A DNA stretch of 64,000 nt. It comes from an uncultured Pirellulaceae bacterium. GTDB lineage: Bacteria > Planctomycetota > Planctomycetia > Pirellulales > Pirellulaceae. Within the stretch, counting starts at the first letter, position 1; every line of letters starts with the position of its first letter. Location: NCBI GenBank assembly GCA_937929805.1, contig CALFUT010000016.1, positions 35,949-99,948 on the forward strand, read 5' to 3'. The position numbers were made by a program, and so were the translations under genes. Of this stretch, positions 17,569-26,327 are shown piece by piece. The notes under the pieces are model-generated. The model had not been told where the DNA came from. It made no database searches and saw only the letters and a list, made by a program, of their open reading frames with translations.

Positions 17569-18267
17569 TCAGTCGAGTTCCTGACTCGAATCAACTGCCA
17601 ATTTTTGCCACACCGAAACCACGGCGGGCGAGTACTTTCGCGTTTCCCAAGCGCGTGTCTGAGTGGATTCCGGGTCGTCCAAGCGAACATTCGGAAGCAG
17701 AGAAACATCGAATCTGGAGTCAGACTCGACCACCATCAGCGATCCTTCGGGTGCTGCAACGGCCATGCCCTCGATGGCGGCCAGCAAGTGGTCTGTCTTG
17801 TCCACAAAGTCTGCATACGGTGGGCAGAAAAAGACAACCCACGGGTCTTTCGGGCGTGATTCTGGGACTTTCAGGAACTGTCGGATCCAGAAAAACGAGT
17901 CCGAAGTTTCGATCGTGACGGGTAGCTCACTGTCCAGCAGCTGAACATTTTCCTCGATAATCCGTACCGTAGGAATGTGCCGTTCAATCAAGACGGCCTT
18001 GCTGGCACCACGGCTGATCGCTTCCAAACCCATCGCCCCGGTGCCGGCAAACAGGTCAAAAACGACTTTTCCAGGCACCCAGCCGCCAACGAGGTTAAAC
18101 ACCGCCTCGCGAATGTTGTCCTTCATGGGCCGAGTCACTGGGTCACCCGAATAACCGATCGCTCGCCCCTTAAAACGCCCCCCCACAATGCGCAATCTTC
18201 CCTGACCAGCATCAGCCCGATTTGTTTTCCAATCCTTCAGGTTTACCCCGCGTCGTATTTTTGCCAT
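17569..18267 (-). CDS. rsmD: RsmD-type 16S rRNA (guanine966-N2)-methyltransferase
   Basis: A 232-residue SAM-dependent methyltransferase. The N-terminal LRIVGGRFKGR and TRPMKDNIREAVFN match RsmD, and the SAM loop is VFDLFAGTGAMGLEAISRGA at about residues 69-88. The amino-methyltransferase motif IV, normally (D/N)PP(Y/F), reads CPPY at residues 148-151. RsmD modifies G966 of 16S rRNA in the assembled 30S subunit. It is about 45 residues longer than E. coli RsmD because of an N-terminal basic leader and a C-terminal tail. The motif IV change makes activity worth testing, though the rest of the fold is intact. Confidence 0.9.
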   Translation of the reverse strand: MAKIRRGVNLKDWKTNRADAGQGRLRIVGGRFKGRAIGYSGDPVTRPMKDNIREAVFNLVGGWVPGKVVFDLFAGTGAMGLEAISRGASKAVLIERHIPTVRIIEENVQLLDSELPVTIETSDSFFWIRQFLKVPESRPKDPWVVFFCPPYADFVDKTDHLLAAIEGMAVAAPEGSLMVVESDSRFDVSLLPNVRLDDPESTQTRAWETRKYSPAVVSVWQKLAVDSSQELD

Positions 18268-18407
18268 CAGTGGTTTCCTCGATTGAACGGAAGTTCTAGG
18301 TACACAGCCTTAACAGCCGCTATATTATTACGTTACGCCAGCGGGGTTAACTTCCCAACGACACGGATTTTGATTCCTCAACCAAGCCCGACATTTTGAT
18401 CTCCTCA

Positions 18408-19727
18408 ATGCCGACCTTTGCCAACAAACCGACTGATTGTCTCGATCGGGAATCGTCGTTCTTATTTCGGAACCGGCCGACGTTGATTAGAGGGGCAACT
18501 CAGTTTCTGACGGCAGTCGTGCTCTCTTGGATATGGCTGGTCGCGTCAGGTAATGCTCAAGATGCGGCTGCCAATCAGGCGACCGAGCCATCACTGGAGG
18601 AAGCTCCTCTCGAAGAAGTGCTGGCCAAGTATAATCGGGCGACCGAAAAACTTCGATCCTCCATGAAAAAAGTCCAAGCCGCATCGATCCGATTCCATAA
18701 TGAACCGATCGACCAATCCGAGACTCACCGCGAAGCATGGCAGGAAGCCGTCGCGTCGGGACAGTCAGACATTGAGTCTTTGCGTGCAGCGGCGATGGAA
18801 TTGTTCCGCCGACAGGACAAGCCTTCCGAAGACGTGCTGGAAGTGGCTGTCAGGAGTTGCTTAGAGGACGTTCGGGAAGAACGTTATCGCGTGGGGCTGG
18901 AAGTGCTCCAGCGTGCCAACACAATAAAGCCGACCGTGGCTTCGCGAGCACTCATGGCACGAGTCCAATTGCTGGACAACCAGTTTGAGGCAGCGAAGGC
19001 GTTTTTCGATCAGCACCCAGAAGAACTTGAGTCAATGACGGACACCGAACGTCAGCTGTATGCCTCAATTGATGAATTGATCCCGCAGTTCAGACGTGAG
19101 GAACAACTTCGTGAATCGGAAGCCGCGAAAGACGATCTTCCACGCGTTGAGCTAAACACGAACGCCGGCCGAATCGTGCTGGAGCTTTTTGAGAATGAAG
19201 CTCCCCAAACCGTCGCCAATTTTGTTCACTTGGTCGAACAGGGTTACTACAACGGCGTGATTTTTCATAACGTCAAGTTAGAGTTTGTCGCACAGGCCGG
19301 TGCGTTTGGCATTGCTCAAATCGGTGAGGTTCGGCGGCTATTACCCAGAGGTGTGCCGTACACGATCTACGACGAAAACCGCAAGCCCGAAGCACGCAAA
19401 CACTTCCGTGGCTCTTTGAGCATGGCGAATCAGAATTCACCCAACACGGCTAGCAGCCAGTTTTTTCTTTCTCTAACGCCTCAACCCTTTTTGAATGAAA
19501 ACCACACCGTTTTCGGGCGCGTCATTGAGGGCTTGGATGTGATGGCAGATTTGACATTAACTTTTAGAACAGACGAAAAGGGAAAAGACGAACCCATCGA
19601 GGACGCGATTCCTTCTGTGATCTTTTCCGCCAAAGTGATTCGCAAACGGGATCACGACTATCAACCGATTAAAGTTGGCTCAAAATCCGCGACGTCAGCT
19701 GAAAACAACGAATCATCTACCGACTGA
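18408..19727 (+). CDS. Exported cyclophilin-domain protein 1, degenerate active site
   Basis: A 439-residue protein with an N-terminal signal/anchor ending at about residue 45 (FLTAVVLSWIWLVASGNAQ), a helical region to ~240, and a cyclophilin-type peptidyl-prolyl isomerase domain at ~244-420. The ATG at 18408 is preferred to a TTG at 18396. The strand VELNTNAGRIVLELFENEAPQTVANF marks the domain. By comparison with human cyclophilin A, the catalytic Arg55 position (FHR) is Asn (FHNVK) and the Trp121 position is Phe, while F60 and Q63 equivalents remain (EFVAQ). The substrate loop is also replaced. It is the first of three adjacent genes of the same design; isomerase activity is doubtful, substrate binding possible. 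Confidence 0.88.
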   Translation: MPTFANKPTDCLDRESSFLFRNRPTLIRGATQFLTAVVLSWIWLVASGNAQDAAANQATEPSLEEAPLEEVLAKYNRATEKLRSSMKKVQAASIRFHNEPIDQSETHREAWQEAVASGQSDIESLRAAAMELFRRQDKPSEDVLEVAVRSCLEDVREERYRVGLEVLQRANTIKPTVASRALMARVQLLDNQFEAAKAFFDQHPEELESMTDTERQLYASIDELIPQFRREEQLRESEAAKDDLPRVELNTNAGRIVLELFENEAPQTVANFVHLVEQGYYNGVIFHNVKLEFVAQAGAFGIAQIGEVRRLLPRGVPYTIYDENRKPEARKHFRGSLSMANQNSPNTASSQFFLSLTPQPFLNENHTVFGRVIEGLDVMADLTLTFRTDEKGKDEPIEDAIPSVIFSAKVIRKRDHDYQPIKVGSKSATSAENNESSTD

Positions 19728-19783
19728 CCTTACGTCATTCGCCGGTTCCCCAACCGGAAGCTTCAATCCATTGTATTAAAATC

Positions 19784-21280
19784 ATGTCTCTGAGTTTCAT
19801 GAGCGTATTAGTTATGAGTTTCCATTCACTCTTGTCAAACATCGAAAACTCTGGTGCCCGGCTGGCCGAAAGTTCTCTCGTGCGATTCACGATCGCTGCG
19901 TTGCTGGCCTGCTTCATGAGTCCGATCGTGTCCGCAGAGGGGCAACTCAAATTCACTCCTCGGGATCACGGCAGCAGTTCGAAATCGGATGGCCCGGGCA
20001 ACAAGGCAGATGGTTCAAGCAGCAGTAACGGCTCAAGCAGCAGCAACGGCTCAGGAAGTGGCGACCGAAATGCTGAGCTGCTGTCCGCTCCTCCCGAAAA
20101 GCTTTTCCGGCTGATGCTTGCTCGAATCCAAAAAAATGAATCAGAGATTAACCGGCTTTACAGCACGATGCCTCTTGGGTTTCCCAATCGCCAAAAAGAA
20201 CAACTGGCGCTGATTGACGCACTTGCGAACGAAACCGCCAAGCTGAAAGCCGCTCTTCCAGCTGCTGCGGTTGAGGCATTTAAAGCCAATCCTGGACAGG
20301 ATCCGGCAGTGACCCAATTTGTCATTCGAATCCTCAACCAGTTAATCGAACCAACCTTGCCAGACTCGGTCTTTGGGCCAAAGGCTGCTTTGGAGATCGT
20401 CGACGCCATGATGGACGCCGGAGCCGACGAAGATGTGGTGCTGTTGTCAAAGGGCTTCCGAGCCAGTTTCGCAATTGACGACTTTGACCGGGCGGCCTTG
20501 ATGCTGGACCGAATACAAGAAGTGAAACCCGGTTTCAATCTGGACGAAACACTGCAGCTAGTGGAAGACACCGCAGAAAAATGGCAGCGTGAATTAACCG
20601 TCCGGCGTCTAGAGAAGAACAACGACAACCTACCGAAAGTTAAGTTCGAAACGACGGCCGGAGACTTTGTCGTGGTTCTGTATGAAGACCACGCTCCAAA
20701 TACCGTCGCGAACTTTATTAGCCTAGTCGAGAAAAAATTCTACAACGACATTATCTTTCACTATGTGAAGCCGGGGGAATACATCCACACGGGCTGCCCG
20801 AACGGCAACGGTACGGGTGGACCAGGCTACGCGATTGCCAGCGAGTTTGATCGGCAACAAATCCGTCACTACTTCTCTGGGACGATTGGAATGGCCAACA
20901 CCGGGCCCAACACGGAAGGGTCACAGTTTGTGATCACACATCAGCCTCTTCCCCAACTGGACGGAAACTTCACTGCTTTCGGTCGGGTGATTGAGGGTTT
21001 CGATGTCATACTCAATTGCAAAGCCATCGATTCTCGAAACCCCGCGGCGGTGGACGGAGGAGTGGCTCCGGAACCAGTCAGAATCATCAAGGCAACTGTC
21101 CTTCGAAAACGTGACCACAAATACGAACCAAAGAAGGTTCAAAAGCAAGACATTCCCGATATGATGGACGATCTTGATGTGGCGCCGACTGGATCGGACG
21201 ACCTCTTTGCACCGCGGTCTGCTTCCCAGAGCGTTCCTCCGATTGACGGTGGCAGCCTTTTTTCGCCCAGCGACCCTTGA
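19784..21280 (+). CDS. Exported cyclophilin-domain protein 2, active-site residues lost
   Basis: A 498-residue paralogue of the flanking cyclophilin genes. A signal peptide covers about residues 1-50, followed by a Ser/Gly/Asn linker (~65-95), a helical region and a cyclophilin domain at ~281-450. In the domain FHYVKPGEYIHTG replaces the usual FHRxxxxFMxQGG, so the Arg55, Phe60 and Gln63 equivalents of cyclophilin A are Tyr, Glu and His. Near the end NFTAFGRV replaces KHVVFGKV, removing His126 as well. The scaffold motifs GTGGPGYAIASEF and GTIGMANTGPNTEGSQFVITH are well kept, so the fold is intact. The likely role is binding or structural rather than isomerisation. It starts 57 bases after the preceding gene. 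Confidence 0.88.
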   Translation: MSLSFMSVLVMSFHSLLSNIENSGARLAESSLVRFTIAALLACFMSPIVSAEGQLKFTPRDHGSSSKSDGPGNKADGSSSSNGSSSSNGSGSGDRNAELLSAPPEKLFRLMLARIQKNESEINRLYSTMPLGFPNRQKEQLALIDALANETAKLKAALPAAAVEAFKANPGQDPAVTQFVIRILNQLIEPTLPDSVFGPKAALEIVDAMMDAGADEDVVLLSKGFRASFAIDDFDRAALMLDRIQEVKPGFNLDETLQLVEDTAEKWQRELTVRRLEKNNDNLPKVKFETTAGDFVVVLYEDHAPNTVANFISLVEKKFYNDIIFHYVKPGEYIHTGCPNGNGTGGPGYAIASEFDRQQIRHYFSGTIGMANTGPNTEGSQFVITHQPLPQLDGNFTAFGRVIEGFDVILNCKAIDSRNPAAVDGGVAPEPVRIIKATVLRKRDHKYEPKKVQKQDIPDMMDDLDVAPTGSDDLFAPRSASQSVPPIDGGSLFSPSDP

Positions 21281-21488
21281 TAAGTTCGCGAGTGCCTGAA
21301 AATGCTGCGGTTGCGCTTTCTCAAATCAGTTTCTGGAATCGCTTAGCCTCGTTTTGCTTTCCGATCTCACCGCCTCGCAATGCGAACGACGATTGAGAGT
21401 TGACTTGCAACTTCGGCTGGCGTTCGAGGTTCTTGATGAATCAAAGATATATCTCATTCGGTTAATCGCCTGAACTCAGGAGAATTTC

Positions 21489-22703
21489 ATGTTGCCTGCC
21501 TGCTCCCCTCTGCGCTTTCTGAAAAACACCCCTGCGTTGCGACCATTCAATCACATCATGTTGGTAACCTTGCTGGCGGTCACGATCGTTCCCTGCCTCG
21601 GTCAGGCCTTTGCTCAGGAACCTGCTTCGCAGACGCAGCTTTCGGATCTGCAGGAACAATGGAAGACGATCAACCAGACGCTTGACGGCGTGCAACAGAA
21701 GATAGATTCTGACGAGGGCGATGCGAGTGAGCTCCGCGAAAAATACGCTGACTTGGTCGATCAAGCCAATGCGACCATCGAGAAAATCCTCAATGCTGCG
21801 ATGAACCAGATTGAAACAAGCAAGGGAAAGGACACGGTCGCGACGCGTGCGATCATGGGAATCCTGCTAAACGCCGCGAAAGCAGGAGAAGATGCCCAAG
21901 TCTTGAAAACGGGTGATTTTCTGATCAAGCACAATGTCAATCCGATTTGGTTTGAGACGGCCGCCAAATCTTCGCGAATCCCAATCGATGCGCGAGAGAT
22001 TTTCGACGAGCTACTGATTCGCCAAAGAGAGACTGTGGCCGATGATCTGCCACGGGTCAAACTAACGACCAGCCAAGGCGATATCGTGGTCGAACTTTTT
22101 GAAAACGAAGCCCCTGAGACCGTTGGAAACTTTATCAGCTTGGTGGAAGACGACTTCTACAAGAACATTGACTTCCATCGAGTCCTCGAGGGCTTTATGG
22201 CTCAAACGGGATGCCCCCAAGGAACCGGAATGGGAGGCCCCGGATACACGATTGAATGCGAATGCGACTCGCCCGAGGCCCGCCCGCACTTCACGGGTAG
22301 TCTCTCGATGGCGAAAACGAATCAACCGGACACGGGTGGCAGCCAGTTCTTCTTGACATTTACTCGCACCGATTCGCTCGATGGCCGGCACACGGTTTTC
22401 GGTCGAGTCATCGACGGACTAGACATCCTAGAGAATCTCCAGCGAACCCACGTTCCCATCAACGGCCGAGAGGAAGAAATTCCTGACATCAAAAAGGACA
22501 AAATCTTGTCTGCCGAAGTCATTCGAAAACGAAATCATGTTTATCGACCAAACAAGGTCGGAGTCGACGAGCCGCCGTTGGAAACACCCGAAACCGTTGA
22601 CGAAGATCCGCCAGTGGCCGATGATACGGTAACGAAAGACGAAACTGCCAACCGTGAATCGAACGCCGCGGATCAGGATGCCGATGATCAAGCCGAAAAT
22701 TAG
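21489..22703 (+). CDS. Exported cyclophilin-type peptidyl-prolyl cis-trans isomerase 3
   Basis: A 404-residue protein with AGGAG eight bases before its ATG. A signal peptide occupies about residues 1-38 (hydrophobic VTLLAVTIVPCLG, then AFAQ). A helical, coiled-coil-prone region (LSDLQEQWKTINQTLDGVQQ onward) extends to ~180. The cyclophilin domain at ~186-350 keeps the catalytic FHRVLEGFMAQTG segment (Arg55, Phe60, Met61 and Gln63 equivalents) and GRHTVFGRV with the His126 equivalent; the Trp121 position is Leu, as in many bacterial PpiA/B. The C-terminal 50 residues are acidic and probably disordered. Of the three tandem paralogues this one should be an active periplasmic isomerase. An nth gene starts nine bases after its stop. 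Confidence 0.92.
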   Translation: MLPACSPLRFLKNTPALRPFNHIMLVTLLAVTIVPCLGQAFAQEPASQTQLSDLQEQWKTINQTLDGVQQKIDSDEGDASELREKYADLVDQANATIEKILNAAMNQIETSKGKDTVATRAIMGILLNAAKAGEDAQVLKTGDFLIKHNVNPIWFETAAKSSRIPIDAREIFDELLIRQRETVADDLPRVKLTTSQGDIVVELFENEAPETVGNFISLVEDDFYKNIDFHRVLEGFMAQTGCPQGTGMGGPGYTIECECDSPEARPHFTGSLSMAKTNQPDTGGSQFFLTFTRTDSLDGRHTVFGRVIDGLDILENLQRTHVPINGREEEIPDIKKDKILSAEVIRKRNHVYRPNKVGVDEPPLETPETVDEDPPVADDTVTKDETANRESNAADQDADDQAEN

Positions 22704-22712
22704 TTCCGCGTT

Positions 22713-23366
22713 ATGAAAAAGTCGGAAAGAACCGAGTTCATACTGACGAAACTTCAGGCGTTATACCCGAATCCGCCGGTCCCGCTTGATCACTCCAACG
22801 CATTCACGTTGTTGGTCGCCGTTCTACTGAGTGCTCAGTGTACGGATGAGCGTGTGAACTTGGTGACGCCAGAACTGTTCGCCAAGGCCGACAACGCACA
22901 TGACATGGCGAAAGTCCGCGTACCGACCATTCTTAGAATCATTCGCTCGTGCGGCCTCTCGCCACGAAAATCGAAAGCAATCTCAGAACTGTCCAAGATT
23001 CTCGTCAACGAATACGACGGCGAGGTTCCCGCCGACATCGAAGCGCTTGAGCGACTTCCGGGAGTCGGCCACAAAACGGCCAGCGTTGTGATGGCTCAAG
23101 CGTTTGGCGTTCCTTCGTTTCCGGTCGACACCCACATCCATCGACTGGCACAACGGTGGGGCCTTACTCAAGGGAAAAATGTCAAGCAAACGGAAGCCGA
23201 CTTGAAACGGCTCTTTCCACGACCCACTTGGAACGACCTGCATTTGCAAATCATTTTCTACGGTCGCGAATACTGCACGGCTCGAGGTTGCGACGGCACT
23301 GTCTGTGAAATCTGTCGGACCTGCTATCCAAACCGAAAGAAACCTCTCGTCACCAAAAAAGCGTGA
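22713..23366 (+). CDS. nth: Endonuclease III, base-excision DNA glycosylase/AP lyase
   Basis: A 217-residue HhH-GPD glycosylase for oxidised pyrimidines. The hairpin LERLPGVGHKTA carries the Schiff-base lysine Lys121, and PVDTHIHR carries the catalytic Asp139. The C-terminus should hold the iron-sulphur cluster loop, canonically Cx6Cx2Cx5C. Here five cysteines appear at 188, 193, 198, 201 and 204 with spacing x4, x4, x2, x2, so the ligand set cannot be assigned from the canonical pattern. The gene follows the third cyclophilin gene by nine bases and may be cotranscribed with it, although no functional link is evident. Confidence 0.94.
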   Translation: MKKSERTEFILTKLQALYPNPPVPLDHSNAFTLLVAVLLSAQCTDERVNLVTPELFAKADNAHDMAKVRVPTILRIIRSCGLSPRKSKAISELSKILVNEYDGEVPADIEALERLPGVGHKTASVVMAQAFGVPSFPVDTHIHRLAQRWGLTQGKNVKQTEADLKRLFPRPTWNDLHLQIIFYGREYCTARGCDGTVCEICRTCYPNRKKPLVTKKA

Positions 23367-23378
23367 CACCGGTGGGGT

Positions 23379-24788
23379 TCATGCGTTTGATTCTTCTTCA
23401 ACCGGCTTCTCACCTGCCGGATAGTTGTCGTCCCAGTTTTTCTCGATTGGTTCGTCCAACCGCCCCACACGTTTTGCGACGGCCATCGCGACAGTCGCGT
23501 CTCCCGTAACGTTGACCGCCGTTCGACACATGTCCAACGGGCGATCGATCGCAAAGATCAACGCCAGACCGGCCGACGGGACCTCAATCGCCTCAAGCAC
23601 AATCACCAGCATCACCATCCCGGCTCCAGGGACAGCAGCCGACCCGATCGACGCGAGGCTTGCCGTCATGACGATCGTCAACTGTTGCTGCAGGTTCAGA
23701 TCCATTCCTAAAACTTGAGCAATAAAAACGGCCGCGATCGACTGATAGAGGCTGGTGCCATCCATGTTCACCGTCGCACCAATCGGAAGCACGAAACTGC
23801 TGACTTCGCGCTGAACGCCCAGATGCTCCTCGACTCGTTCCATCGTCACCGGAAGCGTCGCGGCACTGGAACTGGTTGAAAACGCCAACAACTGGGCCGG
23901 CAGAATTCCGTTGAAGAAAAATCGAACCGACTTGCCGGTCATCAACCAAACGAGTCCCGGGTAAACCACCAGCATCATCAACGCCAATCCCGCCACCACA
24001 CATAGTCCGTATTGGATCAATGCCATCAGAATATCCACACCGGGCGACTCGACGACCAGCGTCGCCAGCAATGCAAAGACGCCCACTGGCGCAGCCAACA
24101 TGATCAAATCAATCAGCTTCAAAATGACTTCATTGACTCCATCAAAAACCGCTTTCACCGGGGCCGCGGTGGCCGAGTCAATCAGAATCAGTCCGACGCC
24201 GAAAAAGATGGCGAAAAAGATGACTTGCAGCATGCTGCCATTGCTTGAGCTGGCCTGAAAAATGTTGTCAGGAACCATCTCGACAAGCGGTTGCAGCGGC
24301 CCGTTAGATTTTTGCTTCTTCGCTTGAGCCTGAATTTTGCCAAGTTTTTTGCTGGTCGCATCGGATTTCGAAACATCCAACGCCTGTTCGTCACTCGGCA
24401 TCGCCGCCAACAGCCCCGCCCGCGTTTCATCCGATACGCTCCGACCGGGCTGGAGTACATTCACAATCACCAGCCCAATGACCACAGCGATCACGGTCGT
24501 CATGAAGTACAACCCAATCGTTTGAAAACCCATGCTCGACAGCCGCGACAGATCTTGCAGGTCAGAAACTCCCTTGATCAACGACGCCAGAATCAACGGA
24601 ATGGCGATCATCTTCAAAAGTCGTATGAAGATTGTCCCGAACGGTTTGACCCAATCAATCGTGAATTGCTGGCCGCCCAACTTGACGGCCACCCAACCGA
24701 ACAACAAACCGGCAACCATTCCGATCAGAATTTGCCAATGCAAAGCCAGCCGCGGCTTGCTTCCAATATTTTCAACCGGATTGCTCAT
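23379..24788 (-). CDS. Dicarboxylate/amino acid:cation symporter (DAACS family)
   Basis: A 469-residue polytopic transporter. GGAGG lies four bases before the ATG. The DAACS hallmarks are present: the serine-rich re-entrant loop AFSTSSSAATLPVT (about residues 290-303), PIGATVNMDGTSLYQSIAAVFIAQ (about 322-345) and the second hairpin ASIGSAAVPGAGMVML. The N-terminal part has IPLILASLIKGVSDLQD. A charged, Lys/Gln-rich insertion of about 40 residues (ALDVSKSDATSKK to KKQKS) lies between early helices, which I take as a family variation. It imports glutamate, aspartate or C4-dicarboxylates with Na+ or H+; the substrate cannot be fixed by eye. Its start overlaps the stop codon of the upstream MazG-like gene (ATGA), indicating translational coupling. 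Confidence 0.94.
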   Translation of the reverse strand: MSNPVENIGSKPRLALHWQILIGMVAGLLFGWVAVKLGGQQFTIDWVKPFGTIFIRLLKMIAIPLILASLIKGVSDLQDLSRLSSMGFQTIGLYFMTTVIAVVIGLVIVNVLQPGRSVSDETRAGLLAAMPSDEQALDVSKSDATSKKLGKIQAQAKKQKSNGPLQPLVEMVPDNIFQASSSNGSMLQVIFFAIFFGVGLILIDSATAAPVKAVFDGVNEVILKLIDLIMLAAPVGVFALLATLVVESPGVDILMALIQYGLCVVAGLALMMLVVYPGLVWLMTGKSVRFFFNGILPAQLLAFSTSSSAATLPVTMERVEEHLGVQREVSSFVLPIGATVNMDGTSLYQSIAAVFIAQVLGMDLNLQQQLTIVMTASLASIGSAAVPGAGMVMLVIVLEAIEVPSAGLALIFAIDRPLDMCRTAVNVTGDATVAMAVAKRVGRLDEPIEKNWDDNYPAGEKPVEEESNA

Positions 24789-25192
24789 TGGTCCTCCAGA
24801 CGATCCAAATCCTTTTGACCATAGCGACCGCGAAATTTTTCAGCAGGGTATTTCAATCTGTTCTTTTCCATTTTGGCGCGAATGGTCCGAGTGATATCAA
24901 GATTCAGCTGATTGGCCATCGCTAACGTGTAGCACAACACATCCGCGAGTTCTTCCCCGACCATCTTGATCGAATCGTCGTCCAGTTCATGGGATTGCGG
25001 CTGAGTCAGCCACTGAAAGTGCTCCATCAACTCGGCGGCCTCGATCGCGATCGACATGCTTAAGTTCTTCGGACTATGAAACTGATGCCAATCTCGTTCG
25101 GCAACAAACTGGCGCATCTCTTCCTTCAAAACTTCAACGGATGTGCTCGGATCCAACCTAGCCGAAGGATCAATGTTTGTTTGGTCAGACAC
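24785..25192 (-). CDS. MazG-like nucleotide pyrophosphohydrolase (dCTPase-type)
   Basis: A 135-residue all-alpha NTP pyrophosphohydrolase. The conserved metal-binding pattern is visible: IAIEAAELMEHFQW (ExxEL type) and VGEELADVLCYTLAMA (EExxD). Enzymes of this group hydrolyse non-canonical or excess nucleoside triphosphates to monophosphate and pyrophosphate. The GTG at 25192 with GAGG upstream is preferred, because the extra 34 residues from an in-frame ATG at 25294 show no family resemblance. The final ATGA overlaps the symporter start. What joins a house-cleaning enzyme to a dicarboxylate transporter is not evident. Confidence 0.85.
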   Translation of the reverse strand: MSDQTNIDPSARLDPSTSVEVLKEEMRQFVAERDWHQFHSPKNLSMSIAIEAAELMEHFQWLTQPQSHELDDDSIKMVGEELADVLCYTLAMANQLNLDITRTIRAKMEKNRLKYPAEKFRGRYGQKDLDRLEDQ

Positions 25193-25437
25193 TGCGGCCT
25201 CGCTCTGGTTCGATGTGGCGTTTCGGAATTGAGACACCGTCACCGCCCAATCAAGGCAGCTTTGACGAGATATTCCGGCAAATCTCTCGCTCAATGCGAA
25301 CGCTCAATTTACCCGAAAAACGACAAACTATCGCCCCTGAAACGGTCTTTCAATCGGACCGCCAACTAATGGAAGCAAATACGTTTCCGAAAAGACGGTG
25401 TCACGAAAGGCTACATCGCTGAAGGAGATGCAAGCCG

Positions 25438-25674
25438 CTACTCGACGACCGAAACCAAAGCCAACTTCAGTGCCTCGAATTCATCTTTGCAACACGGGCA
25501 ATTTTGCAGATGATCCTCAACGCGTCGCAGAGATTCAGGCAGAGGCTGATTCGCGAGATGAATTTCTGCAAACTCGGCAACGCGACCGAAGCATCCATCA
25601 CAATCCATGCCGTCTGGCGTGGTCGTCACCGCCAGTTGCACGAGTGTTCGGACTTGTTGTTCGCTAAGACTCAT
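25438..25674 (-). CDS. Small zinc-finger anti-sigma-like protein
   Basis: A 78-residue protein with the HxxxCxxC arrangement typical of zinc-binding anti-sigma domains (DHLQNCPCC, residues ~54-62), plus an additional CDGC pair near residue 25. It has no transmembrane segment, so it would be a soluble regulator. It lies 41 bases downstream of an ECF sigma factor gene on the same strand, the usual order for a cognate pair. I infer that it binds and holds the sigma factor, perhaps in a redox- or zinc-dependent way. The short length means that it consists of little more than the sigma-binding domain. Confidence 0.78.
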   Translation of the reverse strand: MSLSEQQVRTLVQLAVTTTPDGMDCDGCFGRVAEFAEIHLANQPLPESLRRVEDHLQNCPCCKDEFEALKLALVSVVE

Positions 25675-25715
25675 CGTTGCTTTTTATTTTCGACATCGAG
25701 GGTCGAATCAAGTTA

Positions 25716-26327
25716 TCAGGAAAAGACCGCTAAAACTTCATCGGCACTGTGGCCTGCAGACTCAAATCCGCTTTTGAGCCGCTTCCTCGCATCGTGAAAC
25801 ATCTTATACACAGCATTGCGGTTGCTTCCAGTCCGATCGGCAATCTCTTCCACGGGCATACCGTTTAGTAGTGACCGGACGACAACACGCTGCTTCTCCG
25901 TTAGCTCGCCATCGATTAAATCCGAAAGCGTGCCCAACATCGACTTTTTGGCTACCTGCTGCTGCGGATCACTTGCCGCCATATCAGCCACATCAAACGA
26001 CATGTCGCCACCGGCCGAGATCGCATCGAGGGAAACATCTTTGAAATGCTTTCGCCGCAACTGACTGATCCCGGTGCGAATTGAAATCGAAATCGCCCAA
26101 GTCGTCAACTTGCTACGTCCTTCAAATGAATCCAATGACTTCAAAATCTTTAGCAGAGACTCCTGCGCAACGTCCTCGCAGAACGTTTCGTCCTTGCCTC
26201 GGGGCAAAAACGCACCGCGCAGGCCTTTGACGAGAATTTCGCGAAGCTCGCCAATCGCCTCGGGTTGCTCTGGGCTGTCCGCCCGAAGACGCTCGATCCA
26301 GTTCTGGTTGGAAATCTCTATCGACAT
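25716..26327 (-). CDS. ECF sigma factor
   Basis: A 203-residue sigma-70 family factor. Region 2 is readable at about residues 40-110 (DVAQESLLKILKSLDSFEGRSKLTTWAISISI, with RTGISQLRRKH). Region 4 lies at ~140-190 and has GELTEKQRVVVRSLLNGMPVEEIADRTGSNRNAVYKMFHDARKRL split over its helix-turn-helix. Promoter targets are unknown. It precedes a small zinc-finger protein that is its likely anti-sigma factor. An N-terminal extension of about 35 residues precedes region 2. The upstream 427 bases hold no other gene, so the pair is an independent unit. Confidence 0.9.
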   Translation of the reverse strand: MSIEISNQNWIERLRADSPEQPEAIGELREILVKGLRGAFLPRGKDETFCEDVAQESLLKILKSLDSFEGRSKLTTWAISISIRTGISQLRRKHFKDVSLDAISAGGDMSFDVADMAASDPQQQVAKKSMLGTLSDLIDGELTEKQRVVVRSLLNGMPVEEIADRTGSNRNAVYKMFHDARKRLKSGFESAGHSADEVLAVFS

